This document shows, one piece after another, positions 30,852 to 40,335 of a stretch of 64,000 nucleotides of DNA. How positions within the stretch are numbered: the first letter of the stretch is position 1; every line of letters starts with the position of its first letter. The stretch covers positions 1 to 64,000 of the forward strand of contig CALUCD010000010.1 of NCBI GenBank assembly GCA_943914465.1, given 5' to 3'. Position numbers and translations under genes: made by a program. This DNA is from an uncultured Corynebacterium sp. Its GTDB lineage: Bacteria > Actinomycetota > Actinomycetes > Mycobacteriales > Mycobacteriaceae. The notes beneath the pieces are model-generated. The model searched no databases. It was not told the origin of the DNA and saw only the letters and a program-made list of their open reading frames with translations.

Positions 30852-32170
30852 GACCGATCATTCGAGCCCGAGATCTGGGCTATCAACACGCGACCCGAGC
30901 AACCGCCGCTTTTCAAGGGGTCAACCTTGACATCGCGTCAGGCGAGCGAGTGCTGATTACTGGGGACTCCGGGTCAGGCAAGTCGACGTTGCTGTCTGTC
31001 ATCGCTGGTCTTGCCGCCGATGACGAAGATGGCCAAAGCGCGGGTACCTGCGAAGTGCGTGGCACGGTGGGGATGGTCATGCAAGATCCGGAGGCGCAGA
31101 CGATCTTGTCGCGGGTTGGTGATGATGTTGCCTTCGGCGCCGAGAACATGGGGGTGCCGCCGAATGAAATCTGGCCGCGGGTTGAAGACGCGCTTGATGC
31201 TGTCGGTCTCGACGTTGCACTCGACCACAAGACGGCCCGCCTCTCCGGCGGGCAGAAGCAACGCCTTGCGCTGGCCGGTGTCATCGCGATGGGTGCGGAT
31301 GTCATCATCCTGGACGAGCCGACTGCGAACCTTGATCCTGCCGGCCGCGATGAAGTCATCGCCGCAGTCGACCAGGTCTGCCGCCGCACCTCGGCCGCGC
31401 TGATTGTGGTGGAACATCGCCCCGCACACTGGGCGCAGGTGATTGAGACGTTTTACCGGCTGACGCCAGCGGGGCTTATATCCATCGCGGCCACCGAGTT
31501 GCCCGAAGCGCCGAAGTTGCCCCCCGCGCTCGAGGTCGCTGTGGGCACTGAGCCAGCGGTTGCGGCGCACAACGTGCAGACCAGATTTGGTCCGCCACGC
31601 ACCTTGTCCGTGCCGCAGGGTTTTTCTACGGTACTCACCGGGAAAAACGGTTCGGGCAAAACCACGCTTGCCCACGTGCTCGCCGGGTTGGTCGCGCCTG
31701 AGAGTGGACAGGTCGTGTATAGCGACGCGGTGGCACAGGGTTTGCGCACTCCAGCCCATACCTGGACATCGACACAGCTCGCGGCCCGGATTGGGTGTGT
31801 CTTCCAGGACCCGGAACACCAATTTGTCACTTCCACTGTGGGTGAAGAAATGGCTTTGACTGGCGCGTCCGCCGCGCAAGTAGACGACCTACTCGTTCGG
31901 CTGCGACTGGGTCATCTCGTGAAAGCGAATCCTTTCACTTTGTCCGGCGGGGAAAAACGGCGATTGTCTGTGGCCACCGCGTTGGTGCACAGCCCGCGCC
32001 TCGTTGTGCTGGATGAGCCGACGTTTGGCCAAGACGATCAGACCTTCGTGGAGCTAGCTACGCTGATCCGCCAGCTCACTCAGGAGGGAACCACGGTCAT
32101 CTCAATCACACATGATGAGGCCTTTATCTCCTCGCTCGGTGACCATGTTGTGCAGATCAAGGGAGCGTGA
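30848..32170 (+). CDS. ykoD: ECF transporter ATPase, two fused ABC domains (YkoD)
   Basis: A 440-residue tandem ABC ATPase energising YkoEC. Domain one has Walker A TGDSGSGKSTL, signature LSGGQKQRLALAG and Walker B VIILDEPTANLDPAG. Domain two, from about residue 240, has Walker A TGKNGSGKTTLAH, signature LSGGEKRRLSVAT and Walker B LVVLDEPTFGQDD. Both sets look competent. The GTG at 30848 overlaps the ykoE stop by four bases (GTGA). The fused layout matches actinobacterial and Bacillus YkoD. Regulation comes from the upstream TPP riboswitch. Confidence 0.92.
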   Translation: MRPIIRARDLGYQHATRATAAFQGVNLDIASGERVLITGDSGSGKSTLLSVIAGLAADDEDGQSAGTCEVRGTVGMVMQDPEAQTILSRVGDDVAFGAENMGVPPNEIWPRVEDALDAVGLDVALDHKTARLSGGQKQRLALAGVIAMGADVIILDEPTANLDPAGRDEVIAAVDQVCRRTSAALIVVEHRPAHWAQVIETFYRLTPAGLISIAATELPEAPKLPPALEVAVGTEPAVAAHNVQTRFGPPRTLSVPQGFSTVLTGKNGSGKTTLAHVLAGLVAPESGQVVYSDAVAQGLRTPAHTWTSTQLAARIGCVFQDPEHQFVTSTVGEEMALTGASAAQVDDLLVRLRLGHLVKANPFTLSGGEKRRLSVATALVHSPRLVVLDEPTFGQDDQTFVELATLIRQLTQEGTTVISITHDEAFISSLGDHVVQIKGA

Positions 32171-32176
32171 AAAGCG

Positions 32177-32938
32177 GTGAATGTGCTGCTTCCCACGAAC
32201 CCTGTGACTCGGATTGGTGCGCTCGCACTGCTTACCACCCCACTTATGGTCACCGTTGACTGGCTGTCTGCGGTGGTGGTGATTGCCTTCACTGTCTGCA
32301 TGGTGCCACTGTGTGGAATGGGCTACGCAACGTTTGTGCGGCGGGCGTTGCCGTTGGCGCTGCTTGCACCGATCGCCGGGGTGCCGATGGCGCTGTACGG
32401 TCAGTCGGGCGGCCAAGTGCACCTTGACTGGGGGTTGATTCAGGTCAGCGATCTGTCTCTTTCTCTGGCTGTAGCCGTGGCGCTGCGGGTGTTCGCGATC
32501 GCGTTGCCGGTGATCGTGCTGGCCGCCAACGTTGATCCGACGGATCTGGGCGATGGCCTGGCGCAGGTACTGCACCTGCCGGAGCGCTTTGTCATCGGTA
32601 CTGTCGCAGCGCTGCGGATGCTGAGCCTGCTGAGCGATGACCTTGAGGCACTTCGACGCTCCCGTCGTGCACGCGGCATCGCGGATACGGGCAGAATCCG
32701 TTATTGGTTCTCGTTGGCGTTTGGCCTGCTGGTCATGTCTCTGCGTCGCGCGGGCAAACTGTCTACTGCGATGGAGGCACGTGGATTTGGCCGGTTCGCG
32801 TCTCGCACATGGGCGCGAACGTCGCGGCTGCAGCGGCGCGACGGGGTTGTGCTGGTGGTCTGCTTACTCGTCGGTCTGGGAGCCCTGGCTGCCGCGTACG
32901 CGGCAGGTACGCTGCGCCCGGTTTGGGCCGTGGGTTGA
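32177..32938 (+). CDS. ykoC: ECF transporter T component YkoC
   Basis: A 253-residue EcfT-type membrane subunit that couples the ATPase to YkoE. Helices include IGALALLTTPLMVTVDWLSA, VVVIAFTVCMVPLCGMGYAT and VALRVFAIALPVIVLAANVD. The cytoplasmic coupling helix contains the EcfT signature: EALRRSRRARGIADTG and then STAMEARGFGR. The GTG at 32177 is 6 bases after the ykoD stop. It is the last transporter gene of the TPP-controlled set. Confidence 0.9.
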   Translation: MNVLLPTNPVTRIGALALLTTPLMVTVDWLSAVVVIAFTVCMVPLCGMGYATFVRRALPLALLAPIAGVPMALYGQSGGQVHLDWGLIQVSDLSLSLAVAVALRVFAIALPVIVLAANVDPTDLGDGLAQVLHLPERFVIGTVAALRMLSLLSDDLEALRRSRRARGIADTGRIRYWFSLAFGLLVMSLRRAGKLSTAMEARGFGRFASRTWARTSRLQRRDGVVLVVCLLVGLGALAAAYAAGTLRPVWAVG

Positions 32939-32948
32939 GGCGGCGCGC

Positions 32949-33422
32949 GTGACTCAAACCCCCTACACACTGCTTATCGACGGCTACTCCGGCGCCGGCA
33001 AGACCACCCTCGCCCTGCAAATCGGCCATGCATTGGGCATTCCCGTGGTCCATATGGATGATTTCTACCCGGGGTGGAGCGGGTTGGCGGAAGGTGCCCG
33101 CATCGTTGCCCATAGCGTGTTGCGAACTGTCAATCCTGGGTACCAGCGGTGGGATTGGTACCAGCACCGGCCGGGACCCTGGGTGCGCCTCGACCCACAG
33201 GCTGATCTCATTGTGGAGGGGGTGGGTGCGGTGACGGCTGCGTCAGTACGCGCGGCGCAGCTGCGTGGAAGGGTGGATACGCTGCGGGTGGAATTGGACG
33301 CGACAGCACGTCAACAACGTGCGTTTATGCGTGACGCGCACTTTGCGCCATACTGGCAGATGTGGGCAGCGCAAGAGGCGCGGCTTGAGCAGGTCCCAGT
33401 TGACGTGGTGGTGAGGGGGTAA
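32949..33422 (+). CDS. Small P-loop nucleotide kinase (uridine-kinase-like)
   Basis: A 157-residue P-loop kinase. Walker A is IDGYSGAGKTTLAL (residues about 9-22), followed by VVHMDDFYPGW, an uridine/cytidylate-kinase-like acceptor stretch, then WDWYQHRPGPWVRLD and LIVEGVGAVTAA. The lid region is short (DATARQQRAFMRD). It is shorter than true uridine kinases. The GTG start is 10 bases after ykoC, so it is probably in the TPP-regulated operon. A kinase acting on a vitamin precursor is possible, but the sequence is closer to nucleoside kinases; the substrate is open. Confidence 0.75.
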   Translation: MTQTPYTLLIDGYSGAGKTTLALQIGHALGIPVVHMDDFYPGWSGLAEGARIVAHSVLRTVNPGYQRWDWYQHRPGPWVRLDPQADLIVEGVGAVTAASVRAAQLRGRVDTLRVELDATARQQRAFMRDAHFAPYWQMWAAQEARLEQVPVDVVVRG

Positions 33423-33532
33423 TAGGTCCACCCCCACGGATATTTACGGCTGTGCGGTGTGCTTGAATCACAGCTACCCGTACTCACGTAACTGGGGTCG
33501 CCACGACCTGTTACCGATCAAGGAGATTGTAA

Positions 33533-35140
33533 GTGAGCGTGAAAAAGACACTGGCAGCGTTTGCTGCCGGAGCCCTCACCCTCGGCCTGGCCGCGTGCGG
33601 TGGATCTGACACTGCAACGGAAGGTTCCGGCACTGCGGACACCGGTAACAGCGGTGGTACGAACTACATCACCGCCAAAGGCAGCGAACCGCAAAACCCG
33701 CTTTTGCCGGGGAACACCAATGAAACCGGCGGCGGCAACATCGTCGACCTCATCTACTCCGGCCTCGTGTACTACGACGCTGATGGTGAGGCGCACAACG
33801 ATATGGCGGAGTCGATCGACCTGGAAGGTGACACCACCTACCGCGTGACGTTGCGCGATGACATTACTTGGTCTGACGGTTCACCGGTGACCTCAAAAGA
33901 CTTTGTCGATGCGTGGAACACCGTCGTTAAAGAGTCTCTGCTCAGTGCGTACTTCTTCGAGCCGATTCTGGGCTTCGAGGAAGGTAAAGAGCTTGAGGGC
34001 CTGAAGATTGTTGATGATAAGACTTTCACCATTGAGCTGGCGCAGCCGGAGGCGGACTTTCCGACCCGCCTGGGCTACGCCGCTTACTACCCAATGCACG
34101 AGTCTGCATTCGAGGACCTGGCAGCTTACGGTGAAAACCCGATCGGCAACGGCCCGTACAAACTCAAGGAGTGGAACCACAACCAGGATGCCACCCTCGT
34201 ACCCAACGAGGAGTACGACGGAGACCGCACCCCGAAGAATGACGGTGTGACCTTCGTCTTCTACGCGCAAGATGACGCCGCATACGCTGACCTGCTTGCC
34301 GGCAACCTGGATGTCACCGATTCGATCCCAGACTCTGCTTTTGCCACTTTTGAACAAGAGTTGGGTGGCCGGGCAGTCAACCAGCCAGCTGCAGTGTTCC
34401 AGGCCTTCACCATTCCAGAGCGCGACGAGCACTGGGGTGGGGAAGAGGGCAAGCTGCGCCGCGCAGCGGTGTCCCGCGCGATCGACCGTGACGAGATTAC
34501 GTCCACGATCTTTGATGGCACCCGCACTCCGGCGACGGACTTCACCTCTCCGGTTATCCCTGGCCATTCTGACAACCTCACCGGTGCAGAAGTGTTGCAG
34601 TACGACCCGGAAGAGGCGAAACGCCTGTGGGAGGAAGCTGATGCGATCAGCCCGTGGTCCGGTGAGCTGGCCATCTCCTACAACGCCGACGGTGGCCACC
34701 AAGCCTGGGTTGACGCGGTAGCAAACTCCATTAAGAACACGCTTGGCATTGACGTGGTGGGTAACGCCTACCCAGACTTCAAGTCCCTGCGTGATGACGT
34801 GACCAGCCGTGAGATCGAAGGCGCATTCCGCACCGGCTGGCAGGCAGACTACCCGTCGCTGGGCAACTTCCTTGGGCCGCTGTACGGCACCGGAGCCGGT
34901 TCTAACGATGGTGACTACTCCAACCCCAAGTTCGACGAGGTTTTGAAGCAGGCCGCCAACGCCGAAGACGTTGACGCAGCAACCCCGCTGTACAACGAGG
35001 CGCAGGAGATTCTCCTCGAGGACCTCCCGACAATTCCACTGTGGTACGCCAACGTCTCGGCTGGCTACTCGGAGAAGGTCGATGACGTGGTCTTCTCCTG
35101 GAAGAGCGTGCCGGTGTACTACAACATCACCAAGAAGTAA
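33533..35140 (+). CDS. oppA: Peptide ABC transporter substrate-binding lipoprotein (OppA/DppA type)
   Basis: A 535-residue SBP_bac_5 lipoprotein that captures oligopeptides outside the membrane. The signal is KKTLAAFAAGALTLGLAACG with lipobox LAAC. Family blocks are SEPQNPLLPGNTNETGGGNI, DITWSDGSPVTSKDFVDAWN, NPIGNGPYKLKEW, LRRAAVSRAIDRDEI and the C-terminal LPTIPLWYAN. GGAGATTGTAA precedes the GTG start. It heads the operon with two permeases and a fused ATPase. The exact peptide preference is unknown, and heme or dipeptide uptake cannot be excluded. Confidence 0.9.
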   Translation: MSVKKTLAAFAAGALTLGLAACGGSDTATEGSGTADTGNSGGTNYITAKGSEPQNPLLPGNTNETGGGNIVDLIYSGLVYYDADGEAHNDMAESIDLEGDTTYRVTLRDDITWSDGSPVTSKDFVDAWNTVVKESLLSAYFFEPILGFEEGKELEGLKIVDDKTFTIELAQPEADFPTRLGYAAYYPMHESAFEDLAAYGENPIGNGPYKLKEWNHNQDATLVPNEEYDGDRTPKNDGVTFVFYAQDDAAYADLLAGNLDVTDSIPDSAFATFEQELGGRAVNQPAAVFQAFTIPERDEHWGGEEGKLRRAAVSRAIDRDEITSTIFDGTRTPATDFTSPVIPGHSDNLTGAEVLQYDPEEAKRLWEEADAISPWSGELAISYNADGGHQAWVDAVANSIKNTLGIDVVGNAYPDFKSLRDDVTSREIEGAFRTGWQADYPSLGNFLGPLYGTGAGSNDGDYSNPKFDEVLKQAANAEDVDAATPLYNEAQEILLEDLPTIPLWYANVSAGYSEKVDDVVFSWKSVPVYYNITKK

Positions 35141-35156
35141 CCCGCGCGCCGAGACC

Positions 35157-36083
35157 ATGTTGCGCTACATCGGGCGGCGACTGTTACAGATGATCCCCGT
35201 CTTCTTCGGGGCGACGCTGCTGCTGTATTCCCTTGTGTTTCTCATGCCGGGGGATCCAGTGGAGGCACTCGGCGGTGACCGTGGTTTAAGCGAGGCAGCT
35301 CGCGCCCGTATCACTGCTGAGTACAACCTGGACAAACCGTTCATTGTCCAGTATTTGCTTTATATCAAGGGCATTTTTTCTCTTGACTTTGGCAAGACTT
35401 TTTCCGGTCAGCCGGTGAGCGCGGTGATGGCGAACGCCTTCCCCGTGACCATCAAGTTGGCGCTGATGGCGCTTGTCTTCGAGGCGGTTTTCGGCATTAT
35501 TTTCGGGGTGATTGCCGGCGTTCGCCGCGGAGGAGTGTTTGATTCCACGGTGTTGGTGGTGTCGTTGTTCGTTATCGCGGTGCCGAGCTTTGTCATCGGC
35601 TTTGTACTGCAGTACGTGGTTGGCGTGCGCTGGGGGTTGCTGCCGGTCACAGTGGGACGCAATGAGACGTTTGAGGCGTTGTTGATGCCTGCGATTGTGC
35701 TAGGTGCGCTTTCGTTCGCTTACGTGGTTCGTCTGACCCGTCAGTCGGTGAGTGAGAATCTTCGCGCGGATTACGTCCGCACCGCGCGAGCCAAAGGATT
35801 AAGCAGCGGCCAGGTCATGCGCCGCCACGTGCTGCGCAACTCAATGATCCCGGTGGTGACGTTCCTCGGTGCAGATCTTGGCGCCCTGATGGCGGGTGCG
35901 ATCATCACCGAGGGCATCTTCGGTATCAACGGCGTGGGCGGAACGATCTATCAGGCCATTATCAAAGGTGAGCCCGCCACAGTTGTCTCATTCACGACGG
36001 TGCTGGTGATTGTGTACATCATTGCCAACCTCATCGTTGATCTCCTTTACGCTGTCTTAGATCCAAGGATTCGCTATGCCTGA
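35157..36083 (+). CDS. oppB: Peptide ABC transporter permease (OppB/DppB type)
   Basis: A 308-residue inner-membrane permease. It starts MLRYIGRRLLQMIPVFFGAT, typical of DppB, with MPGDPVEAL, the LALMALVFEAVFGIIFGVIA core and the EAA loop RTARAKGLSSGQVMRRHVLR followed by NSMIPVVTFLG, which contacts the ATPase. Six helices fit. The ATG lies 16 bases after oppA. Its end overlaps the next permease by 8 bases, so the two are co-translated. Confidence 0.92.
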   Translation: MLRYIGRRLLQMIPVFFGATLLLYSLVFLMPGDPVEALGGDRGLSEAARARITAEYNLDKPFIVQYLLYIKGIFSLDFGKTFSGQPVSAVMANAFPVTIKLALMALVFEAVFGIIFGVIAGVRRGGVFDSTVLVVSLFVIAVPSFVIGFVLQYVVGVRWGLLPVTVGRNETFEALLMPAIVLGALSFAYVVRLTRQSVSENLRADYVRTARAKGLSSGQVMRRHVLRNSMIPVVTFLGADLGALMAGAIITEGIFGINGVGGTIYQAIIKGEPATVVSFTTVLVIVYIIANLIVDLLYAVLDPRIRYA

Positions 36084-37074
36084 TCCGACATCCGGTTCCG
36101 TACCGTCTACGGGGGCCGACAATCTTGTAGACGCCCGCGTGCTGCGCGGCCAGGAGTATTTCATTGCCGATACGGACGAGACGGGTCTTGGAGCCGTCGA
36201 CGCTGTTGCCGATGGAGCCGTTCCAAGCAGCCAGTGGGGCGAGGCGTGGAAATACCTGCGTCGTCGCCCCCTGTTTTGGTTTGCCACCACGTTGATTTTG
36301 CTGGCGCTGGCACTCGCGCTTGTGCCGCAGCTGTTCACCTCCACTGATCCGACTGAGTGCGTGCTGTCGCGTTCGCTCGGAGCCCCTGAAGCCGGCCACC
36401 CGTTTGGCTTTGACCGGCAAGGCTGCGATATCTACGCGCGCACTATCTACGGCGCGCGTGCGTCAGTGACCGTGGGGGTATTAACAACCATCATGGTCAC
36501 GCTGTTTGGCACCGTGGTTGGGGCCATCGCCGGTTACTTTGGCGGCATCTGGGACACGCTGCTGTCGCGGTTGACCGACATTTTCTTCGCCGTTCCACTC
36601 GTGTTGGCAGCGATTGTGGTGATGTCTATGTTCAAAAACCAGCGCTCCATTTGGATGGTGGTGTTTGCCCTCGCCCTGTTCGGCTGGACGCAGATTGCCC
36701 GCATCACCCGAGGTGCTGTGATGAGCGTGAAAAATGATGAGTATGTCACTGCCGCTCGCGCGCTGGGCGCATCCGATCTGCGCATCATCACCTCCCACAT
36801 CCTGCCGAACTCTGCAGCGCCGATCATTGTTTACGCCACGGTCGCGCTTGGCACGTTCATCGTTGCCGAGGCGACCCTGTCATTTCTCGGCATCGGTCTG
36901 CCCTCAACAGTGGTTTCGTGGGGTGGGGATATTTCCAGAGCGCAGGCGTCGTTACGCACCCAGCCCATGGTGTTGTTCTATCCAGCGATTGCGCTCGCGC
37001 TGACCGTGTTGAGCTTCATCATGATGGGCGATGTCGTGCGCGATGCGCTCGACCCGAAGGCGAGGAAACGATGA
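36076..37074 (+). CDS. oppC: Peptide ABC transporter permease (OppC/DppC type)
   Basis: A 332-residue permease with an N-terminal cytoplasmic extension of about 55 acidic residues, then WKYLRRRPLFWFATTLILLA, FGFDRQGCDIYARTIYGARA and the EAA loop VTAARALGASDLRIITSHIL with PNSAAPIIVYATV. It pairs with OppB to form the channel. It overlaps oppB by 8 bases and the ATPase gene by 4 (ATGA). The extension contains DETGLGAVDAVADG and is longer than in enteric OppC. Confidence 0.92.
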   Translation: MPDPTSGSVPSTGADNLVDARVLRGQEYFIADTDETGLGAVDAVADGAVPSSQWGEAWKYLRRRPLFWFATTLILLALALALVPQLFTSTDPTECVLSRSLGAPEAGHPFGFDRQGCDIYARTIYGARASVTVGVLTTIMVTLFGTVVGAIAGYFGGIWDTLLSRLTDIFFAVPLVLAAIVVMSMFKNQRSIWMVVFALALFGWTQIARITRGAVMSVKNDEYVTAARALGASDLRIITSHILPNSAAPIIVYATVALGTFIVAEATLSFLGIGLPSTVVSWGGDISRAQASLRTQPMVLFYPAIALALTVLSFIMMGDVVRDALDPKARKR

Positions 37075-38786
37075 GTGACCACCAACCGGTGAGCGCAGCA
37101 GGGCCAGCACCGCTGCTCGATATCGAGAATCTGCATATCACCTTCGAGTCAACTACCGGGGTAGTGGAGGCGGTTCGCGGTTTTGATTTGACGCTTTACC
37201 CGGGCCAGTCAGTCGCCATCGTCGGTGAATCAGGCTCGGGCAAGTCCACGGCCGCCATGTCGATCTTGGGGCTTTTGCCTTCGAACGGTAGGGTCACCGG
37301 GGGCACGATCACGTTTGACGGGCAAGACCTCACTGCGCTCGATGAAAAAGGTTGGCAAGCGGTTCGCGGATCCCAAATCGGACTGGTGCCGCAGGACCCG
37401 ATGAGCAACTTGAACCCAGTCTGGCGCATCGGCACGCAAATCGAAGAGTCGTTGCGGGCCAATCATGTCGTCGACGGTTCAAAGCGGCACGAGCGGGTCG
37501 TTGAGCTACTTGAAGAAGCCGGTTTGCCTGATGCGCAGCGGCGTGCGCAGCAGTACCCGCACGAGTTTTCTGGGGGCATGCGCCAGCGTGCGCTGATCGC
37601 GATCGGTCTGGCTGCGCGACCAAAGCTGCTCATTGCAGATGAGCCGACATCCGCGCTGGATGTGACCGTGCAGAAGAAAATCCTCGACCACCTGAAGCAC
37701 CTGACCTCAGAGCTTGGTACTGCGCTGCTGTTTATCACCCACGACCTCGGGCTTGCTGCGGAGCGGGCAGACTTCGTTGTTGTCATGCACCGGGGACGAA
37801 TTGTGGAAAAAGGACCGAGCCTGAAAATCCTGCGTCAGCCCGGCCACCCGTACACGCAGCGATTGGTTAAGGCTGCGCCCTCGCTGGCATCTGCTCGAAT
37901 CCAGTCGGCAAAAGCCGCCGGCCTCGAAACCTCGGAGGACGTCACCGCTGGACGCAGCGAAGGCGAAGCCGTGGTGCGCGTCGAACACCTGGTGAAGGAA
38001 TTCGACGTTCGCGGACAGCGCGGTGAACACAACACGCTGCGCGCCGTCGACGATGTGAGCTTTTCGCTCCAGCGTGGACAGACATTGGCACTTGTGGGTG
38101 AGTCTGGCTCAGGCAAGTCCACCGTGGCGAACATGATGCTCAACCTGCTCGAACCAACAAGTGGCCGGGTGGTCTTTGAGGGCAAAGACACCGCGAAACT
38201 CAGCCGCAAGGAGCTCTTCGGCCTGCGCCGCAAGATGCAAGTCGTGTTCCAAAACCCCTACGGCTCTTTGGACCCGATGTACTCCGTGTATCGCTGCGTT
38301 GAGGAGCCACTTGCGCTGCATAAGGTGGGAGACCGTGCGCAGCGGGAGGCACGGGTTGCGCAATTGCTTGAGTTGGTCCAGCTTCCGCGCTCGGCTATGC
38401 GCCGGTACCCGAATGAGCTGTCGGGCGGTCAGCGTCAACGCGTTGCCATCGCCCGTGCGCTTGCGCTTAACCCCGAGGTGGTGGTGCTGGACGAGGCGGT
38501 GTCAGCACTCGATGTGTTGGTGCAGCACCAGATCATTCACCTGCTCGCTCAGCTACAAGCAGAGCTCGACCTGTCCTACTTATTCATCACACATGACCTT
38601 GCGGTGGTGCGCCAGACTGCAGATCACATCGTGGTGATGCGCCAAGGCCAGGCGGTGGAGCAGGGGCCAGCGGACGAGATTTTTTCCAATCCGCGGGATG
38701 CCTACACCAGAAATCTCATTGATTCGGTGCCCGGGCTCAACATTGAGTTGGGGACGGGGGAAGACCTCGGTATCGAGGTGCACTAG
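37071..38786 (+). CDS. Peptide ABC transporter ATPase, fused OppD-OppF
   Basis: A 571-residue protein joining the two ATPases that are separate in enteric bacteria. The D half (about 1-285) has VGESGSGKSTAAMSILG, signature FSGGMRQRALIAI and LLIADEPTSALDVT. The F half (about 300-560) has VGESGSGKSTVANMMLN, signature LSGGQRQRVAIAR and VVLDEAVSALDVL. The DEAVSALD box with Ala in place of Pro is common in OppF-like halves. The fusion guarantees a 1:1 ratio. It ends the peptide-import operon; the next gene is convergent. Confidence 0.93.
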   Translation: MSDHQPVSAAGPAPLLDIENLHITFESTTGVVEAVRGFDLTLYPGQSVAIVGESGSGKSTAAMSILGLLPSNGRVTGGTITFDGQDLTALDEKGWQAVRGSQIGLVPQDPMSNLNPVWRIGTQIEESLRANHVVDGSKRHERVVELLEEAGLPDAQRRAQQYPHEFSGGMRQRALIAIGLAARPKLLIADEPTSALDVTVQKKILDHLKHLTSELGTALLFITHDLGLAAERADFVVVMHRGRIVEKGPSLKILRQPGHPYTQRLVKAAPSLASARIQSAKAAGLETSEDVTAGRSEGEAVVRVEHLVKEFDVRGQRGEHNTLRAVDDVSFSLQRGQTLALVGESGSGKSTVANMMLNLLEPTSGRVVFEGKDTAKLSRKELFGLRRKMQVVFQNPYGSLDPMYSVYRCVEEPLALHKVGDRAQREARVAQLLELVQLPRSAMRRYPNELSGGQRQRVAIARALALNPEVVVLDEAVSALDVLVQHQIIHLLAQLQAELDLSYLFITHDLAVVRQTADHIVVMRQGQAVEQGPADEIFSNPRDAYTRNLIDSVPGLNIELGTGEDLGIEVH

Positions 38787-38820
38787 GTTCGGCATCGGGG
38801 TCTTTCCTCGCTGCAGAGCA

Positions 38821-39357
38821 CTAGGCGCGAGGTGCGAGCGTGACCTTGTCGGACCAGGTCAGTTCTATCTCCAGTGTGCGCAACCATGCCATTGCATCAT
38901 CTCCATTGCGGGTGATGCCTTCGACGGCGCGCAGTGTCGCTTCGATCGTGTCTTCGGCCTCTTCCGGTGTGATGAAGCCGGCAGCTGCAGCGACGGCCAG
39001 TTCATCGATGTCTACCACCTCAACCGGGCTGCCGGTGCGACAGATGAGGTCAATGTAGAGATCCCGGGTAGTCCACACCCCGCCGGCAACAGCGATATCT
39101 GCGACATCGAGGTAGTAGTCCTGGGGTGAGGCAATCCCCTCGCGGAAGTGGAAGATGTTGGCGCGCAACCGCAGGTCTGGCAACAGCCAGCTCTCGAGGT
39201 AGCCAAATTTCGGGTGGTCGGCCCCGCGGGCCATGTAGAGGCCAAATTGCGTCACTGTGAAGGTATCCACAGGCCGGAGGAATCCCTTTGGATCGGTGTT
39301 GGTGTTTGCGGTGGTGTCGAATTCTTCCTGTTTGACCGGGTGGAGATCGACGCTCAT
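38821..39357 (-). CDS. DUF402 domain protein
   Basis: A 178-residue protein of the DUF402 family, which includes nucleoside-diphosphate phosphatases such as S. aureus Sa1684 and the FAU-1 RNase-like proteins. Visible blocks are VDTFTVTQFGLYMARGADHP, ANIFHFREGIASPQDYYLDV, VWTTRDLYIDLICRTGSPVE and VVDIDELAVAAAAGFITPEE. The metal-binding Asp residues lie in DLYIDL and VVDIDEL. Its ATG is 4 bases after the stop of the secreted protein gene, so the two share a transcript. Which substrate it uses is open. Confidence 0.82.
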   Translation of the reverse strand: MSVDLHPVKQEEFDTTANTNTDPKGFLRPVDTFTVTQFGLYMARGADHPKFGYLESWLLPDLRLRANIFHFREGIASPQDYYLDVADIAVAGGVWTTRDLYIDLICRTGSPVEVVDIDELAVAAAAGFITPEEAEDTIEATLRAVEGITRNGDDAMAWLRTLEIELTWSDKVTLAPRA

Positions 39358-39361
39358 GCGG

Positions 39362-40102
39362 TTACCTCACAGAAAAGCTCGCTGCGGTGGGAGCGAACTT
39401 GCACGTGTTCTCTGTGGTGCGGACACTGCCATCAACGACGGCGATGACACGGCCGGAACCAGTGTCCGCGGTGGCGGAGAGCGTTGTTGGGCCTTGCGGG
39501 TTGATCTGGTTGTTCGCTAGCGGTGTGACACCGGTGTGCGCCGTGTCGAGGTTGACCCAGTAGACGTGCATCAGGCCTTGGTCATCAGCCGCTGCCGGGG
39601 TGCCGAGTGCGGTGAACACAAACGTTGCCTGGCCCGGTCCTGCACCAGGTGCTGGGGTTTCGGTGGGCCCTGGGACTGCAAGCGCCGAGGCGGTGGAGTG
39701 GAGCCCGTCGCCGATGCAGTTACTTGAGACGGTCGGCCAATAGAACTGTGTGAATGTGGGTGCGTCTTCGGGCAGGGGAGGGCCGCCGCCTTCACCGGTG
39801 CCGGCGAAAAACCCGACGGCGGTGCGAAGTGCGTTGGCAACGTCGGCGGGGACGAATGCTTGCGACGCGAAGGCGTCGATTTGCTCAATGGTGTGGGCGG
39901 TTGGGCGCCCGAGTTCGTCGACGTAGCGCGATGACAGTGCATGGTCGTCCGGTGGGGCTGGCCGGGTTGATTGTGCGGATGCGGCAGGGATAGGGCTGAG
40001 CGTGCTGATCGGGCTGAAGGCGCTCGTCAGCCCTGCAAGCGCGACCGCGGTGGCAACTGCTGCGCTGCGCAAGGCGTGCGTGAGTGGGTGGGAAAGGCGC
40101 AC
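39362..40102 (-). CDS. Secreted protein conserved in mycolic-acid actinobacteria
   Basis: A 246-residue exported protein. The signal peptide is about residues 1-40 (AVATAVALAGLTSAF...IPAASAQ). The mature part begins TRPAPPDDHALSSRYVDELG, has a GGGPPLPEDAPTFTQFYWPT block, two cysteines (SNCIGD and ENTCKF) that may form a disulfide, and GQATFVFTALGTPAA. I do not recognise a catalytic motif. The GTG at 40102 is preceded by AGAGGA at 5 bases, and upstream in-frame codons are not conserved. It heads a two-gene unit with DUF402. It is probably an envelope-associated protein of unknown role. Confidence 0.72.
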   Translation of the reverse strand: MRLSHPLTHALRSAAVATAVALAGLTSAFSPISTLSPIPAASAQSTRPAPPDDHALSSRYVDELGRPTAHTIEQIDAFASQAFVPADVANALRTAVGFFAGTGEGGGPPLPEDAPTFTQFYWPTVSSNCIGDGLHSTASALAVPGPTETPAPGAGPGQATFVFTALGTPAAADDQGLMHVYWVNLDTAHTGVTPLANNQINPQGPTTLSATADTGSGRVIAVVDGSVRTTENTCKFAPTAASFSVR

Positions 40103-40335
40103 AGGGATCCTCTTTGATCTACAGATGGGCGGAAGTGAGTAGGACTTGAGTACCAGACTCAGTATCAACTGTCACAATAGTCACTTTTGTATCATGGTCA
40201 AGTGTGGTGGCAGGAAACGTCGAAAAGCAAGCCACAAGCAATCTGCACAACGCGCCAGAACGGAAAGTGCATCCGGGGAAACGCAAGGGTAGTGTTTAAC
40301 CGTCTCATCCGCCTACTGCAAAGGAGCGGTGTGTT

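Noticed and set aside
33416..33450. Possible terminator GGGGGT/ACCCCC after the kinase gene
   Set aside because: The stem is only about six base pairs with a long loop and no T-run.
33893..35158. 421-codon open frame on the minus strand
   Set aside because: Antisense shadow of the peptide-binding lipoprotein; composition follows the codon pattern of oppA.
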